From Linum tenue (taxonomy: Eukaryota; Streptophyta; Magnoliopsida; Malpighiales; Linaceae), in the NCBI GenBank assembly GCA_946122785.1, contig CAMGYJ010000005.1:40910002-40974001 (forward strand): 64,000 bases of DNA, read 5' to 3'. Within the stretch, counting starts at the first letter, position 1. Every line of letters begins with the position of its first letter. The notes beneath the pieces were generated by a model that was not told the DNA's origin, did not search any database, and saw nothing but the letters and a program-made list of their open reading frames with translations. Position numbers and translations under genes: made by a program. Of this stretch, positions 45,165 to 56,529 are shown in pieces.

Positions 45165-46272
45165 TTATCTTGAGTGCCTTTTTGAAGTAGTGGCAGTCAA
45201 CGGTGTTGTGGGTCCGCGAGTTGTGGACTCGCAGTACATGTTTGCCTGCCCACGAGATTGGTTCACGTTCTCGCGATTGGTGCGGTCGCGGCGAGGCTCT
45301 TGTGAATTTGCAAGAACGTCTCTCCTTACCCAGACATTGGGACGTCGGGTATCATCTCGTCGATCAGAACTCCGCCTTCTGGTCCTAGGCGCCTCGCCCC
45401 TCCCACTCTGAGCTGGGCGCCTGGAGCTACCTCCTTGCTCCTCCTCCTTTGACCCTAGCGCCTCCTCCATGAGAATTGCCTTCTGAATCTTTTCCTCTAG
45501 CTCAACCACCTGTCTTATCTCTCTTTTTGGCTAGAGAGCGCCTTAGCTCTTTGTTAGTGCTTGCGTCCATTAGGTTGGTGCGCATAAGTGGAGGGGTTAG
45601 GTCTTTGACATCGGACGCAACCTCCCACCATCGCCCCATGAAGTGCCTGAGGCTCTCTCCCTTTCTTTGCTTAAGGTTGACAAGTGCCCGGACTGTCAGC
45701 GTCTGCCTCTTCTGGCTTGCGTACTTTGTTGTGAATAGCAAAGCGAATTGAGCGAAGCTCTGAATGATGCCCTCCGGAAGCGATGAGTACCAACTACTGC
45801 ATGCTCCGGTGACGGTTGAGGGGAATGCCTTGCACAAGGCGGCGTCAGACGCATTGAGAAGTTGCATTTTACGGCAGAACGCACTCAAGTGATCCTCTGG
45901 ATCAGATTTTCCTTCATATGATGGTAGACCGATGCTTGCGAAATTTGGTGGGATTGGTGTCTCGAGCACTCCCTTTGACAACGGCTGTCTAATGATTTGG
46001 GAACTCCTTTCCTCCAAGGCGCCATAGTTGAGTCGGGCGTACTTCTCCAGGTAGACATCGTCGTCTGCTTCCATTGCATCCTCATTTGGAGAGGCGCCCA
46101 CACCCTCCCTTGGGGAGTTCACGGGTGGCACCTCAACCTCCTGCATTTTTCCTCGGAGGCGCCTCCTCTCTTCCATGGCTTCTTGTGAGTTGGGAGGCGC
46201 CTGGTCGTTAGCTTTCGTGAGTGCCGTCAATGCGGTCATGACTTGGTCTAATTGGCCTTGCATGTTCGCCAT
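45165..46272 (-). pseudogene. Tat element gag (frameshifted)
   Basis: The frame 46272-45502 begins MANMQGQLDQVMTALTAL and contains the plant retrotransposon gag core: FCRKMQLLNASDAALCKAFP, then WYSSLPEGIIQSF, FTTKYAS and the KQRKGESLRHFMGRWWE stretch. It then shifts into a second frame (45509-45165), an Arg/Glu-rich tail. Remains of a zinc knuckle (RVHNSRTHNTVDCHYF) appear in yet another frame near 45235-45195. The capsid-like product packages element RNA in intact relatives. At least two frameshifts separate it from protease here. Confidence 0.85.
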
Positions 46273-46505
46273 TTTGAAGTGTTTGCTTTTCCCGAAACTT
46301 TGCTAGTTGGCCCTCCAGGCACTCCGCGCCCTCTCTGTCTCCCGGTGGATCGTCGTCGTCAGATGCTTCCAAACCTTGGATGGTGAGTGGTTGAGGATTG
46401 ATAGCCTCACGACCAACAACTTGCTTGAGAGGGGTCTTCGTTGGTGCCGGACCCCTTTCTTCTCCCTTTTTTCGAGTTGGAAGCGTCTTTCAAAGTCATG
46501 CTTGA

Positions 46506-46522
46506 CCCCTCGGTGGGCGCCA
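46506..46522 (-). other. Primer binding site of the Tat element
   Basis: TGGCGCCCACCGAGGGG on the minus strand, two bases inside the 5' LTR. The TGGCGCC start fits a tRNA 3' end (CCA) primer; which tRNA is not determined here. Confidence 0.7.
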
Positions 46523-46524
46523 AT

Positions 46525-46973
46525 TGTTTGAGCCCCGATCGACTGGGAGTCGCTCGGGTCCAAGGGGTTTGGGGTGTCAGCCATGACCTTGAAGGGGTAG
46601 GCGCCCCGCCTCGTCCGAAGCAGAGGAAGAGAAGAAGTATGTAGAGAGAGAAAGTAGAGAGAAGTTAGAGTAAGAGTAGATAGATTGCCATTTATGAGGA
46701 GAGAACTCCTATTTATACACATTTGAGGGTTAGGTCGTGGTCTGGGCGCCTGCCAAGCCATAAATGCTGTGGTCGGGCGCCTCAGACTTTCTGACACTGT
46801 ACATAGTCCTTTTTGACAGAGGGTGTCCCCCTGCCCCTTGTCCTTGCTGATGTCAGGTGCTTGGGCTTGTCTCTTGTCCTCCCAGCCTTGTCTTTTTGCT
46901 CTTTTGACTTCTTTTCCTTCTTTATGCCATTAGCTTAGGGTTTTTCCTCTTTAGTACTTAAGATACCCTATCA
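46525..46973 (-). repeat. 5' LTR of the Tat element
   Basis: In element orientation it begins TGATAGGGTATC and ends CTCAAACA. A minus-strand TATAAATA at 46717-46710 is a likely promoter. It is 449 bp, about 21 bp longer than its partner because of an extra segment near 46868-46890, probably a small local duplication (TTGTC...CTTGTC). Confidence 0.95.
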
Positions 46974-46992
46974 GACCTGTATAGTCACAATT

Positions 46993-47971
46993 TAGGGTTG
47001 GAAATGAGTCGAGCTGCTCGCGAACGGCTCGGCGTCTCGAATCGAGAAAAACTCGTTCGAAACTCGACCCCAACGAGCCGAACATGAGCTAAGCTTCGTT
47101 CAGCTTGGAAGTTCGCGAGCTAGCTCGACTCGGTGGGTTGTTGAACCTAAATTCGTTGAGCTGGCTCGTTTAGAGCTCATGATATGTCTCAACATGTGGC
47201 TAGAGAAACCAACTCTATTACCAACTTATGGACGAATCTATCTATATCTTATGATTTTAATTCATATGGTTGTTAAATTATATATCTCACATTTATAAAG
47301 GTAAACACGTTGAGTATGTGAACAAATATATCTTATTTTATACTTTAAAAAGAAATTATGTATCATAGATTGCTTCAATACTATGAAATAACATGATTTG
47401 GAGTAGTTAAAATTTATTAACTAAATGATATATGTGTAAGGAAGTGGTTAAGTATCATACACGGGCATGTATAAGATCCAGCATAACCCTCTCCCAACAA
47501 CTCGAGTTATTGGGACCAACTTGTTTATGACATGGTATCAGAGCTGGTTTGTCCTTGAGGTCATGTGTTCAAGTCCTCACGACCCCCAATATTAACTGTT
47601 GTCTTCAAGCACATGGTATGGTGGGCCTGTGCAAACTTCAAACCCTTGAGTCGGCTTTCGTTTGACGGGGCGTGTAAGGAAGTGGTTAAGTACCATACAC
47701 GAGCATGTATAAAGATCCAGCATAACCCTCTCCCAACAACTCGAGTTATTGGGACCAACTGGTTTATGACAATATGATACCAACAAAGTATAATATTATG
47801 AGATTAACGAACAGAATAAATCATATGTATCATGATATACAAAATGAAGTACCAAATAAAAGTCAAGATTTTAGTAAACAAGCTAGCTCGAGCTCGACTC
47901 GACTCATTTATTAACGAACCGAGTTCAAGTTGGGGTAAAACTCGACTCGACTCAGCTCATTTGCAGCCCTA
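46993..47971. mobile_element. hAT-type element, TAGGG ends, hosting a miniature LTR element
   Basis: The left end TAGGGTTGGAAATGAGTCGA is complemented by the right end ...GAGCTCATTTGCAGCCCTA-type sequence. The 8-bp duplication GTCACAAT lies at 46984-46991 and 47972-47979 (one extra T on the left). Subterminal DNA is packed with GAGCTCGACTCGA-like palindromic words. It sits only 14 bp beyond the Tat target duplication. At 47435-47771 it is interrupted by a complete miniature LTR element. Confidence 0.82.
47435..47771 (+). mobile_element. 337-bp miniature LTR element (SMART/TRIM class) with intact hallmarks
   Basis: Two LTRs of 98 and 99 bp (47435-47532 and 47673-47771), starting TGTAAGGAAGTGGTTAAG and ending TTTATGACA, are flanked by identical ATATG duplications (47430-47434, 47772-47776). 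Immediately after the first LTR, 47533-47544 reads TGGTATCAGAGC, the initiator Met-tRNA primer site; a GACGGGGCG purine-rich tract precedes the second LTR. The interior is 140 bp and non-coding. The LTRs are nearly identical (a few substitutions and one indel). This is near the minimum known size for an LTR element and must depend on proteins made elsewhere. Confidence 0.92.
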
Positions 47972-48129
47972 GTCACAATGTTGCATTATTAAATGACAAT
48001 AATAGCATGTTTTTTAAAAAAAAAAATACATAAATATATCAAGAGTTTAGAAATGTTTTGATAAAATCGGCTTATAGATTATAAGAAACCAGAAATGAGG
48101 ATTATACTCGCAGTTAATTGGAAAAAGGG

Positions 48130-48840
48130 TATGGGGTCGAAAATACCCCAAAAGTAAAACTCTTTGCATGGAGATGGCTCCACAACATCCTACCTACATG
48201 AGCTCGAATCCTAGAACGAACACAAAAGGGCAACGAAGGGTGCCCTTCGGTGATCTAAACGAGACTCAAGAACATATATTAAGGGAATCTGGATGGTCGC
48301 CGGGTCTGGAGACCCAGTCCAGTACATGCACTATTTGAGAGGGGTGAATATCTTACCTTGGAGGAGTGAGACCGACCAGGACGAAAGTTGGGTCAGTTAC
48401 TGGTCTCTGGTACTGGTGGTACATTTGAGATCAACAAAAAGAAGCTCGAAGAATGGAGAAACAGACATGCCTCAAATCCCCGGAGAGGAATGTGTACAGA
48501 CATTGGAGGCCATCGGAGACTGCTCCGGTCAAGGTAAACATCGATGTTGCTTGCTTCCCGGATTGAGGAACGAGCTGGTGGTGTGGTAATCAGGGATAAG
48601 GAGGGAAGATATTTAGTGGCAGCGGTGAAGAGATCACAGATCTAGTGGGAAACAGAGATGGCGGAGGCGATGTCGATTGAGTATGGAATGGTGGTGGCTC
48701 AACGTTTCGATCTACTTGAAATGGAGATAGAATATCAGATTGTTTAAGGGTAGTCCAACAATTAAGACAAGAGGACGAAGCCATCTCCAATGAATTATTT
48801 TGATGCATCCTGGCCTGGAGGCAAACTGGCCAGCCCATCT
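48130..48840 (+). pseudogene. LINE/RNase H (zf-RVT and RVT_3) relic
   Basis: The plus strand near 48150-48200 reads PKVKLFAWRWLHNILPT, the start of the zf-RVT domain of plant LINE proteins. About 48530-48720 reads, in two frames, VKVNIDVA and then GGVVIRDKEGRYLVAAVKRS followed by a stop and EMAEAMSIEYGMVVAQRFD, matching the plant RNase H (RVT_3) domain that ends some LINEs. Many stops and frameshifts make it an old relic, opposite in orientation to the LINE at 24719 and from a different lineage. Confidence 0.65.
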
Positions 48841-48905
48841 GATGGCCCATGTTGAGTGTAGATGAGATGAAGAAGACTACAAGAGGTGTGATAGTTAGAT
48901 CATGG

Positions 48906-49390
48906 GTTATAGGTATAATATGCCCCTCTATTATGATGTTTTATCAAACATGCCCCTCTATTATTTTTTAAATCAAATATGCCCCTGTACTTTGAAAAAA
49001 TTATCAAACATGCCCTTATGTTAAAATTTCCATTGAAAAAAATCATCAATCATGATTGAACCGAGATTTAGACGACCCGACATCGACAAGTGGGAGGAAA
49101 AATGTCAATTTTGTCCCCTGTTTTATTTCCCTGGATTTTTTCAAAGTGAAATTATTTGAATGATTTGATTATACAAAAGAACCAAACATATTCTAAAGTG
49201 AATTTATTAGAGATGTTTTAGTCATTTGTGTCGCTCAAACTAAAGTTTGGCCTTAGTTAACGGTTTTTGGATGAAAATTTTGATAAAAGGGCATGTTTGA
49301 TCATTTTTACAAAATATAGGGCATGTTTAATGTAAAAAATAGTAAAAAGGCAGGTTTGACAGGGGCATGTTTGATGTAAACCATCACGGA
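48906..49390. repeat. Inverted-repeat miniature element built on ATGCCCC/GGGGCAT
   Basis: The left part carries repeated CAAACATGCCCCTCTATTA words. The right part carries the complement GGGGCATGTTTGAT three times. Together they form a long imperfect inverted repeat, with ends near GGTTATAGGTATAATATGCC and TTTGATGTAAACC. Flanking ATCATG/ATCACG could be an eroded duplication. No coding sequence. Class uncertain, perhaps Mutator-like. Confidence 0.6.
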
Positions 49391-49591
49391 GATTTCGGAC
49401 ACCAATGACAAACATCAAATTACATCTTTTTACCATCTCTTTTGACAGTCGCAAATCAGTAGCTTACATCAATTCTTTCCAATAATATTCTTACATTTTA
49501 TTTCATTGTACTCCCCCCCTCTTCCCATTTTTGCTTCCCCTTTCTCAGTTCAGATTCAACAACAGACAATGAAAAAGTCAAATTAGCAACA

Positions 49592-52136
49592 TCAAAGTCT
49601 TTGCTGGGAGTTGTATACCTCAAGCTCAGCAACAAACTCCTCAATGTTCTTGTCGGAGCTCCCTCCTTTTGCCGCAGCAGCTCGAGCTATCCCCTTCCAC
49701 TTCTCCGCATTCCTTCGAATCCTCTTCCCCATCTCCCCTTCCATCACTTCAATCACCGCCGCGCCGATCTCCTCCCTCTCCACAACGCTCTTCTCCGTCT
49801 TCTTCACCACCCTGACACCAACCTTCCACACGTCGGCGATGAACTTGGCGTTGGTGGTCTGGTCCGACACCCACGGCACCCCGACCATCGGCACTCCCAG
49901 GCTCATCGCTTCCATCGTCGAGTTCCACCCGCAGTGCGTCAGAAAACAACCCGTTGACCTGTGGGCCAGGACTTCCAGCTGGCTGCACCACCTCAAAACG
50001 ACGCCGTTTTGGGACGTCTCGCGGAGAAAGTTCTGGGGCAGTTTGGACTCTTCCGATTCCCTGACCACCCAGAGGAAAGGGTAGTCGGTCGCTTTCAGGG
50101 CGGCGGCTACTTCTGCGATTTGTTCCCCTGACACGGCGACCAGGCTGCCGAATGAGACGTAGACCACCGAGCCCTGTTCCTTGGAGTCCAGCCATTCTGC
50201 CACGTAGTTATTGGCCTCGGGTTTGGGTTTGAAGTAGCTGAGGCCGTAGTCGTGGGCAGTGTCGCCGGCCAGTTGCTTGCCCAGATAGGTTGATGGGATT
50301 GTTGGTCCGACCGGCTTGAATTTGAACCGGCTGCCCATGTACTCTAGTACCTACAAGAAAATAATGGTTAGCATTAAGTAATTAATTGAAGAAAAGGGAA
50401 GTCACATCTCAAGTGGTGTCAAAATTGAATCGACTTTTCAACCACCCATGGTTCCCTAGGACAATGACCTCCCGACTTGATTAATCTAATTAGAGTGGAA
50501 GGAAATCTTATATTTGCCTTGTTATCTTGCTCCCAATCCAATTCACCTAAAATCTTAATTGAATCCGGAGTTAGTGACCCAACACAAAAAAATTGAATCC
50601 CATGCACTACGGTTTGGGAAATATTAAGTCGACATCTACCCAGAAAATTAAAACCCTATGGTTTGTTACTAATAGGTTTGGGTCGGGTTGGTGATATTTT
50701 TAAGTAAAAATCCAACCCAGTAAAAAAAAGTAATTATTCTAAACCATAAAAATATTATATAACTTATCAAATTTTTTTAAGAGAAATTAATTGATTAAAA
50801 TTTTAAATGAATAAATCGAGATGAAAGGTATCAAAATGCACAAATGTTGTTTGAATTTTAATAAAATATGATTTACTTTCAACATATATTTAGTTTTTTA
50901 CACGACATTTGTCTAAATAGACTAAAGAGGTTGTAAACGAATGCATCCATAATATGTTATTCTATTAAGATTACACACAAGAAAAATGATTACGTGAATC
51001 ATAGTTATATTAAACCTACGTCTAAACTTTAAGTCGAAGAACGCACTAGTTTAGCGAGACCATGAGAGAAAAACATGGCAAAATATCTTAATTTTCTCAT
51101 AAATATGCTTATATACGACATAAATATTTTTTTGGCTACGAACTCATACCAATAGTTGGAACACGGGTTTGTTCGGGGTCTAGGGGTTGTGTAATTTAAA
51201 ATCACACTCAACCCAAAAGAGGCGGGTTGTACAAAAGAAAACCACCATCCAACCCAAAACCTTAATTTTACCGATAAAAACGGGTGGGTCAGATTGAATT
51301 GGACGGATGGGTCGGATTGCAGGTACGTTTGTTCACCCCCTACCGTGTTATGCTCTATTGTCAATTGGACGAGTAATAATGAACAAAAAAAATTTGTGAT
51401 TCTTCCCAGACAAAAATGATCAAAGCTCAAAAAGGGTTTTAGTTACCTCTGCCTCCAAGGTAGTGAAGGTGTTGCAGAAAACCCAATCAGCTAACCCGAC
51501 ATTGGTAAACTGGGCAGAAAGCAAGTCGAACGAACCGGGCGGGTCCTCCGGTTCAAAGAAGAAGGAAGGCAGGTCATGGAGCTCAAGCATCCGCCCAATC
51601 CCCTCCACAAAAACCTCATTCCTCTCATCCAAACCCACCGGAACCCTGACCCGACCTTCCCGAACCCCGCAGTAGATGGCGTCCACACTGCACGACTGCG
51701 TGAAGAAAGCAGCCCCGACCAGGTTCAGCTTCTTGGCAACGCCTAAACACCACCAAAGCAGCGAGTCATAGACCAGGCACACCACTCGGTCGCCGCCCGC
51801 CTCTACTTCGGAAACCACCCCGGGGAGTTTCATTTTCAGGGTCTTTCTGTATTGCTTCAATAGGTCGCAATTGCCATATCCGTCTCGTTCTTCATCTTCC
51901 TCTTCTTCACAATTTTCGGTGGAGTCGGAGTAGGAGAGTTGCTTCACCTGCACTGAGCCGAGTTGACCGCAGCTCAACTCGGTGGCAGTGACGATGACAA
52001 GAGTTACGTTGACGCCTTTGGAGGTGAGGAGCTTGGAGAATTGGAGGGCTGGGTTCAGGTGTCCCTGTGCTGGACACGGTAGCACTAGGACATGTGGGTT
52101 TCTTGCTCTGCCGCATTGTTCCAGCTCCAGCTTCAT
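49592..52136 (-). CDS. UGT74-type UDP-glycosyltransferase, paralogue (two exons)
   Basis: Exon 1 is 52136-51447 and exon 2 is 50350-49592, joined phase 0 (donor GCAGAG/GTAACT; acceptor CTTGTAG/GTACTA), giving 482 codons plus stop. I start at 52136 (MKLELEQCG...) because the upstream Met at 52193 would add 19 residues unlike the family. It has catalytic His26 in CPAQGHLNPALQF, CLVYDS, ADWVFCNTFTTLEAE at the exon end, and a full PSPG box from WCSQLEVLAHRSTG to VPWVSDQ with final Gln, suggesting UDP-glucose. The box ends PWVSDQ rather than the more usual PQ-x-x-DQ. It shares intron position and phase with the gene at 19434-22876 and about 55-60% of residues in the stretches compared. The acceptor substrate is not deducible. 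Cytosolic; no signal peptide or membrane segment. Confidence 0.93.
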
Positions 52137-52307
52137 CTTCAAAGTGTTTCTTCGGAAACTAACAAAATGTTTTGATCGGTTATAATTACTCATAAAAGTA
52201 AGCTTGTTTACTTATAGCTCTAGCCTTGCGATTAATAAAGACAAAAGAAAATAAGTTAGTCAAGCATCTGACGAAATTATTGATGGAGGAAATTATTGAA
52301 AAGTTCA

Positions 52308-52315
52308 CTATATAG
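52308..52315 (-). promoter_or_regulatory. Candidate TATA box of the second UGT
   Basis: CTATATAG on the minus strand about 170 bp upstream of the chosen start codon. A plausible core promoter; the leader length is inferred. Confidence 0.45.
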
Positions 52316-52316
52316 C

Positions 52317-53373
52317 CAGGGGCACATTACAGAGGCTCTCTGTTTCCCCTTTCCTCTTGTCTTCAGGATTCGTCGGGGATGCTCAGCATATCTTAAATCC
52401 GGCAAGATGCAAGCGACTGCTTGTTATTCGTTACACAGCTGGTCGCGGCTTACGATGATCGGCATAACACTAATACATAGATTCTCTTCATTGACTTGTT
52501 CATCAGTTGGTATAAACCAGCGCTTACAAGACCTCAGAGTAAGCACCTTACAGGCCTGCCCTGAAAAAAACTTGCGAGATGCTGAAAATAGGAGACAGTA
52601 CAAGTAGTAGATGACAAACCAGTGATGGAACGCAGCATTTGACAATATGACATCGACCACTAAACGTTGCTTTCTTCGGGCGGCGAACGAATCACTCTAT
52701 TCTATTGGAGCACAAGCCGGCTACGGACCTAACACAATACCCAGATAAGCGGCATCGCATATTCGCGTTGTTTTAGATGTGATGAAATTGTACCCTCGAG
52801 GCATATAGAATAGAGACTATTGCGACTGACATTTGACCAACGTAGCTTACAGCTAGGCTAGACCTTCGAATCTACCATCATAGATAGATAACAAGTTGGG
52901 TTCTACAACTTCCTATCATGCCAAAAAGACTAATTCAAGCAGATTGTCAGCAAACTATCCCTTCTACCTGAAGAACACTATGTCACTTCATCGAGATAGA
53001 TAAACGAATATCATTATCATACCGTAGGTTATACAAGATCTGATTAATTTAACACGTAAACTAAGATAAACTCACTCTGGGCTACTTCATTCATATAAGT
53101 CATAATCGAAAACAATCAGCCTTCACTTCATTTTGCTACATCGACCCGCACATTAACCAAACCGATCAAGGACAAGAGAGCCCTTTTTGCCATCAAAGAG
53201 TATCAATCCATCCATACACGTGTTCTATTGTACCCCCCAACGGAGAAAAAGCATAAATTCATAAAACGGGGCCTACATCTTAGCAATATGTTGAGATTTC
53301 GCCCCAACCGCATGCAATCAGAGAACCATCTCAAGTTAACTGCACGCAGGCTGGTTGTTTTCTTCGAGCACCC
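52317..53373. other. Intergenic between UGT promoter and p23 3' end
   Basis: Moderate GC, no supported gene; includes the p23 3' untranslated region at its right end. The frame at 52296-52607 has no recognisable motif. Confidence 0.5.
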
Positions 53374-56219
53374 TCAAGCTTTGGCTTCCTCCGAAGCAGA
53401 TTTACTGGCTACTTCTTCCACCTTGGCTTCTGGTTTCTTGACTTCATCTTCATCATCGTCCTCATCGTCATCTGTTCTCATAACAATAACGAAATCAGAA
53501 CCCCCAAAACCCAAATGGGCGGAAATGGACGAAGAAAATAATCACCAATAGAACATAGGATTCTTACCATCAGGCATGTCTCCTTCTGGCATGCTGAAAT
53601 CTCCCATGCCCGGCATCCCACCCATTCCTCCCATGCCTCCCATGCCAGCCATCATGGCACTCATGTCAGGCATGCCACCCATGCCTCCCATGCCACCCAT
53701 GCCCGGCATGCCTCCCATTCCACCCATGCCACCAAGTTTCTGTAAGCAACAACAAAATTTGCAGTCGGCAGAAAAAATGAACCCAGAATTGTTATTTTCA
53801 AAGGCCTAAATACCAGGCAAGGGTTAAACAGATGACCAAATAGTGCGACTCTACTTCAACTCAGTATATATACCAATAGGGCTTTTCTTCCGTATGGTCT
53901 ACAACTTCATTTCTGAGGATGTTACCCTGACCCCAAAACTAATCAGTAATTCAAACAACCCTAGCTTACAAAATTGCAATCCAGAATCCCACCAACTTCA
54001 GAGCAGTAACTGGCAGGACAATTTCACATCAAAAGCTTTTCACTCGTAAATATGGAACTTAGACCCGTCTCACACTGTTGCATAACCTTCCAACTTACCG
54101 AGAAATCCATGCCATCAAAGTCCATGCCACCTGGAGCGCCGCCACCTACAACCTCTGAACACTCGAAAGAGCAGGAAGACATCAGTAAAATGAAATCTAG
54201 CAGATTAAAAAAAAACATAAATGGCTCGAGATCAAGGTACCAATTTGGTTTACCATTTTCCTCATCTTCGTCAACCCATTTATCCCAATCAGCTTTCAGG
54301 AATGCAGGCGTCTTTCCTTCTTGCTTAATCAACCTAGGCCACCAATTGCTCTCAGCTTTGATTATGATATATGAAATGTTTCTCGGGCCGACAACATATT
54401 TGCTCTCCTGTTAAACTATACCAAGTCAGTACATGCCATCTAACCGAAAGCTTAACATACTACTAGTCACCCTAGGTTCAAGTACCTCAACGTTGACTTT
54501 GTCAAACAGTTCAAGATCTACGACAAAGTCGCACCCATCTTTAACGGCTGAAAATATAAACTTTCCATCAGGTTCAAGCTTGAGTTTGACATCTTTAGCA
54601 TCTGCCAAGTCCACAGTGAGATAGATTTTATCACTTCTCTGTGCCCATTTCAAAATTGGGTGCCGGCTGCAACGAGGAAAAGATTATGAGATAAGCAAAC
54701 ACAATAAGATTACTATCCATTCAATGTAATATATTTTCACTTGCACCAACACCATGCAAGTTTCACAGAGATTTGTACCCTCAAACATAATTGTAAGAAG
54801 AGTGAACGCAATTTAAAGGAACATATATTTCGGAAATAAGCATCCTATCTACTCAGCTGCTTGCGTGGAACCTCAAAAGAGAAGGCAGCAATACAGATCT
54901 AAATGCCATAAGTTTAGACAGGAACTCAGACAACAAAGCTTTACACGAGTAATCACAAAGATCACTACATATTATTTTCTCATATTACAGAGGTATTGAA
55001 TTGAGAATATAGTGTCTCATATTACTACAGCTTTGGTTGTCTGCATATGGCAAACCTCTGGGCACACTTAAAATTTCTCATTGATTGTTTATCCACAATA
55101 TAATTGAGAGAGGATACATAAACCATCTACTTCATTAATTTTATCTGTAGCTTAGTAAATCAGTCTGCTATCTACATGTGAGTGAAGGACTTGAATAATG
55201 AACAGAACAACCTTGTGAAGGACTGAACTTCACGGCTCATAAATGCAGGTTGACATGCTAGGATTTTGGAGAACAATCACAAAACTGGACGACTAACACC
55301 TCCAAGCTACTTTAAAAAGGTTCCAGATTCTTCTTCTTAATAAAAAACTAGATGCTGCCCCACAAGTTTCGTCCCAAGTGCGTTGAATGCTTTCATTACA
55401 GCTTACAACTAGACCATACTCTCGAGAAGAGGGGAGGAGTACGGCCATCCTCTAAGCTACTTGATCTAACCCCTGGATAGAATCCAAACCACGGCCCCTT
55501 AAACCCAGTCATAAACACTAATCAGCTAATCCTAAACCCTAAAACCAAATCAGCAGCAATTATTGCAAGGTTCACCGCAACCAATCCAGAGCAACTCCCG
55601 AACAGAAAACTGGATCCTATGCTCCGAATGTCCGAACCCGAAAACAATAGACACCAAAAGAGCCAATAACAATAATCTACAAGGTATAGTGGTATACTAA
55701 CGAAACACTAACCTAGAAATCTTTTTGAGCTGCAATACGAACATATTGATATCCCACCAACGGAACTGCTCACGGAAAAAACAGGAAAACCTAAATCCCT
55801 TTCATTGACTATCTAACCTAGAAATCTTTTTGAGCAGCGATCATACTGATATCCCAGTCCCCACCAACGGAACTGCTCACACAAAACTCCGGAAATCCTA
55901 AAACCCTTTCATTAACTATCTAACCTAGAAATCTTTTCGAGCAGCGACACAATCATACTGATATCCCACCAACGGAACTGCTCACACAAAACTCCGGGTA
56001 ACCTAAAACCCTTTAATTGACTATCTAAATGCGGAAACCCTTTGATCTAACCAGCTTAAATTATTGAACTTTCGATATGGGTTTGCATATGGAACCGATG
56101 CAACCAACTCCCCGATACATTAACGGGTTACAGCTATACAGTTGGAGTCCATCAACATGAGCGATTAAAACAGAGAATGGTTGGCACAATAGAGCAAAAG
56201 TAGGAAGCTATTACCTCAT
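53374..56219 (-). CDS. p23 Hsp90 co-chaperone (six coding exons)
   Basis: Exons on the minus strand: 56219-56215, 54666-54486, 54407-54254, 54154-54099, 53739-53568, 53471-53374. All junctions have GT/AG borders and join in phase to 221 codons plus stop. The first coding exon is only ATGAG; spliced to exon 2 it gives MSRHPILKWAQRSDKIYLTV. The CS domain spans about residues 1-90 (DVKLKLEPDGKFIFSA, FDKVNVE/ESKYVVGPRNISY). The p23 hallmarks SNWWPRL and FLKADWDKWVDEDEENG follow. Residues about 133-189 are Gly-Gly-Met repeats, and the end is acidic (DDDEDDDEDEV...). The GGM-rich C-terminus matches the plant p23-1 type (about 240 residues in Arabidopsis). The protein binds ATP-bound Hsp90 in cytosol and nucleus and supports client folding. 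Intron 1 (1548 bp) holds a minisatellite. Confidence 0.95.
55711..56027. repeat. Three-copy ~105-bp minisatellite in p23 intron 1
   Basis: Units at 55711-55815, 55816-55922 and 55923-56027 each start ACCTAGAAATCTTTT, contain CCACCAACGGAACTGCTCAC and end CATTGACTATCTA. Lengths are about 105-107 bp with small indels. They lie about 190-500 bp inside the intron from the start-codon exon, where intronic enhancers often act in plants. Confidence 0.9.
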
Positions 56220-56529
56220 CCTGAGAATGATTAAACTAAAGGTTGCGGTTGGAAAAGAGAGAAATCGCGAACGGAAGGGCTGCTTGGAGTGTGGATATGG
56301 GATCTGACCGCGGTTCTGTGCGGTAGCGGCAGGTCTTTCCTCTTAGCTTTATACTCTGCAGGAAAGGAACCGAACACTGGGGCTAAGGATTGAAGATGTG
56401 CGCGAAGGGCAAGGAGATCGAGGCCGACCTGGAATATTCCAGAAAGAAACTCCCCGCTTTGCCTGAAATGCTGCGTTTCGATTTCTTGTAGCGTCCAAGT
56501 GTCCAAGTCCAACTAGGGTTGGGAATGAG

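Larger units (their letters stand above)
35662..46973 (-). mobile_element. Complete Tat-lineage Ty3/gypsy LTR retrotransposon, 11.3 kb
   Basis: Two LTRs (35662-36087 and 46525-46973) with TG...CA ends are flanked by identical GACCT duplications (35657-35661 and 46974-46978). The minus strand runs primer site, gag, protease, reverse transcriptase, two RNase H-like regions and integrase. Beyond integrase lies a 5-kb region before the 3' LTR, with tandem repeats and a spliced gene on the opposite strand. A second RNase H-like domain and an extra, antisense frame between pol and 3' LTR are features of the Tat branch (Grande/Retand/Ogre relatives). Frameshifts and stops interrupt gag-pol, so it looks non-autonomous now. 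The LTRs differ at roughly 9 substitutions plus indels by eye, suggesting a fairly recent insertion. Confidence 0.95.

Noticed and set aside
48293..48589. 98-codon plus-strand gene
   Set aside because: Runs across a decayed LINE/RNase H relic in the wrong frame.
49749..50195. 148-codon Arg-rich frame overlapping the second UGT
   Set aside because: Shadow frame of exon 2 with no family motif.
53576..53809. Plus-strand Met-Pro-Pro repeat protein
   Set aside because: Exact antisense shadow of the GGM-repeat exon of p23.
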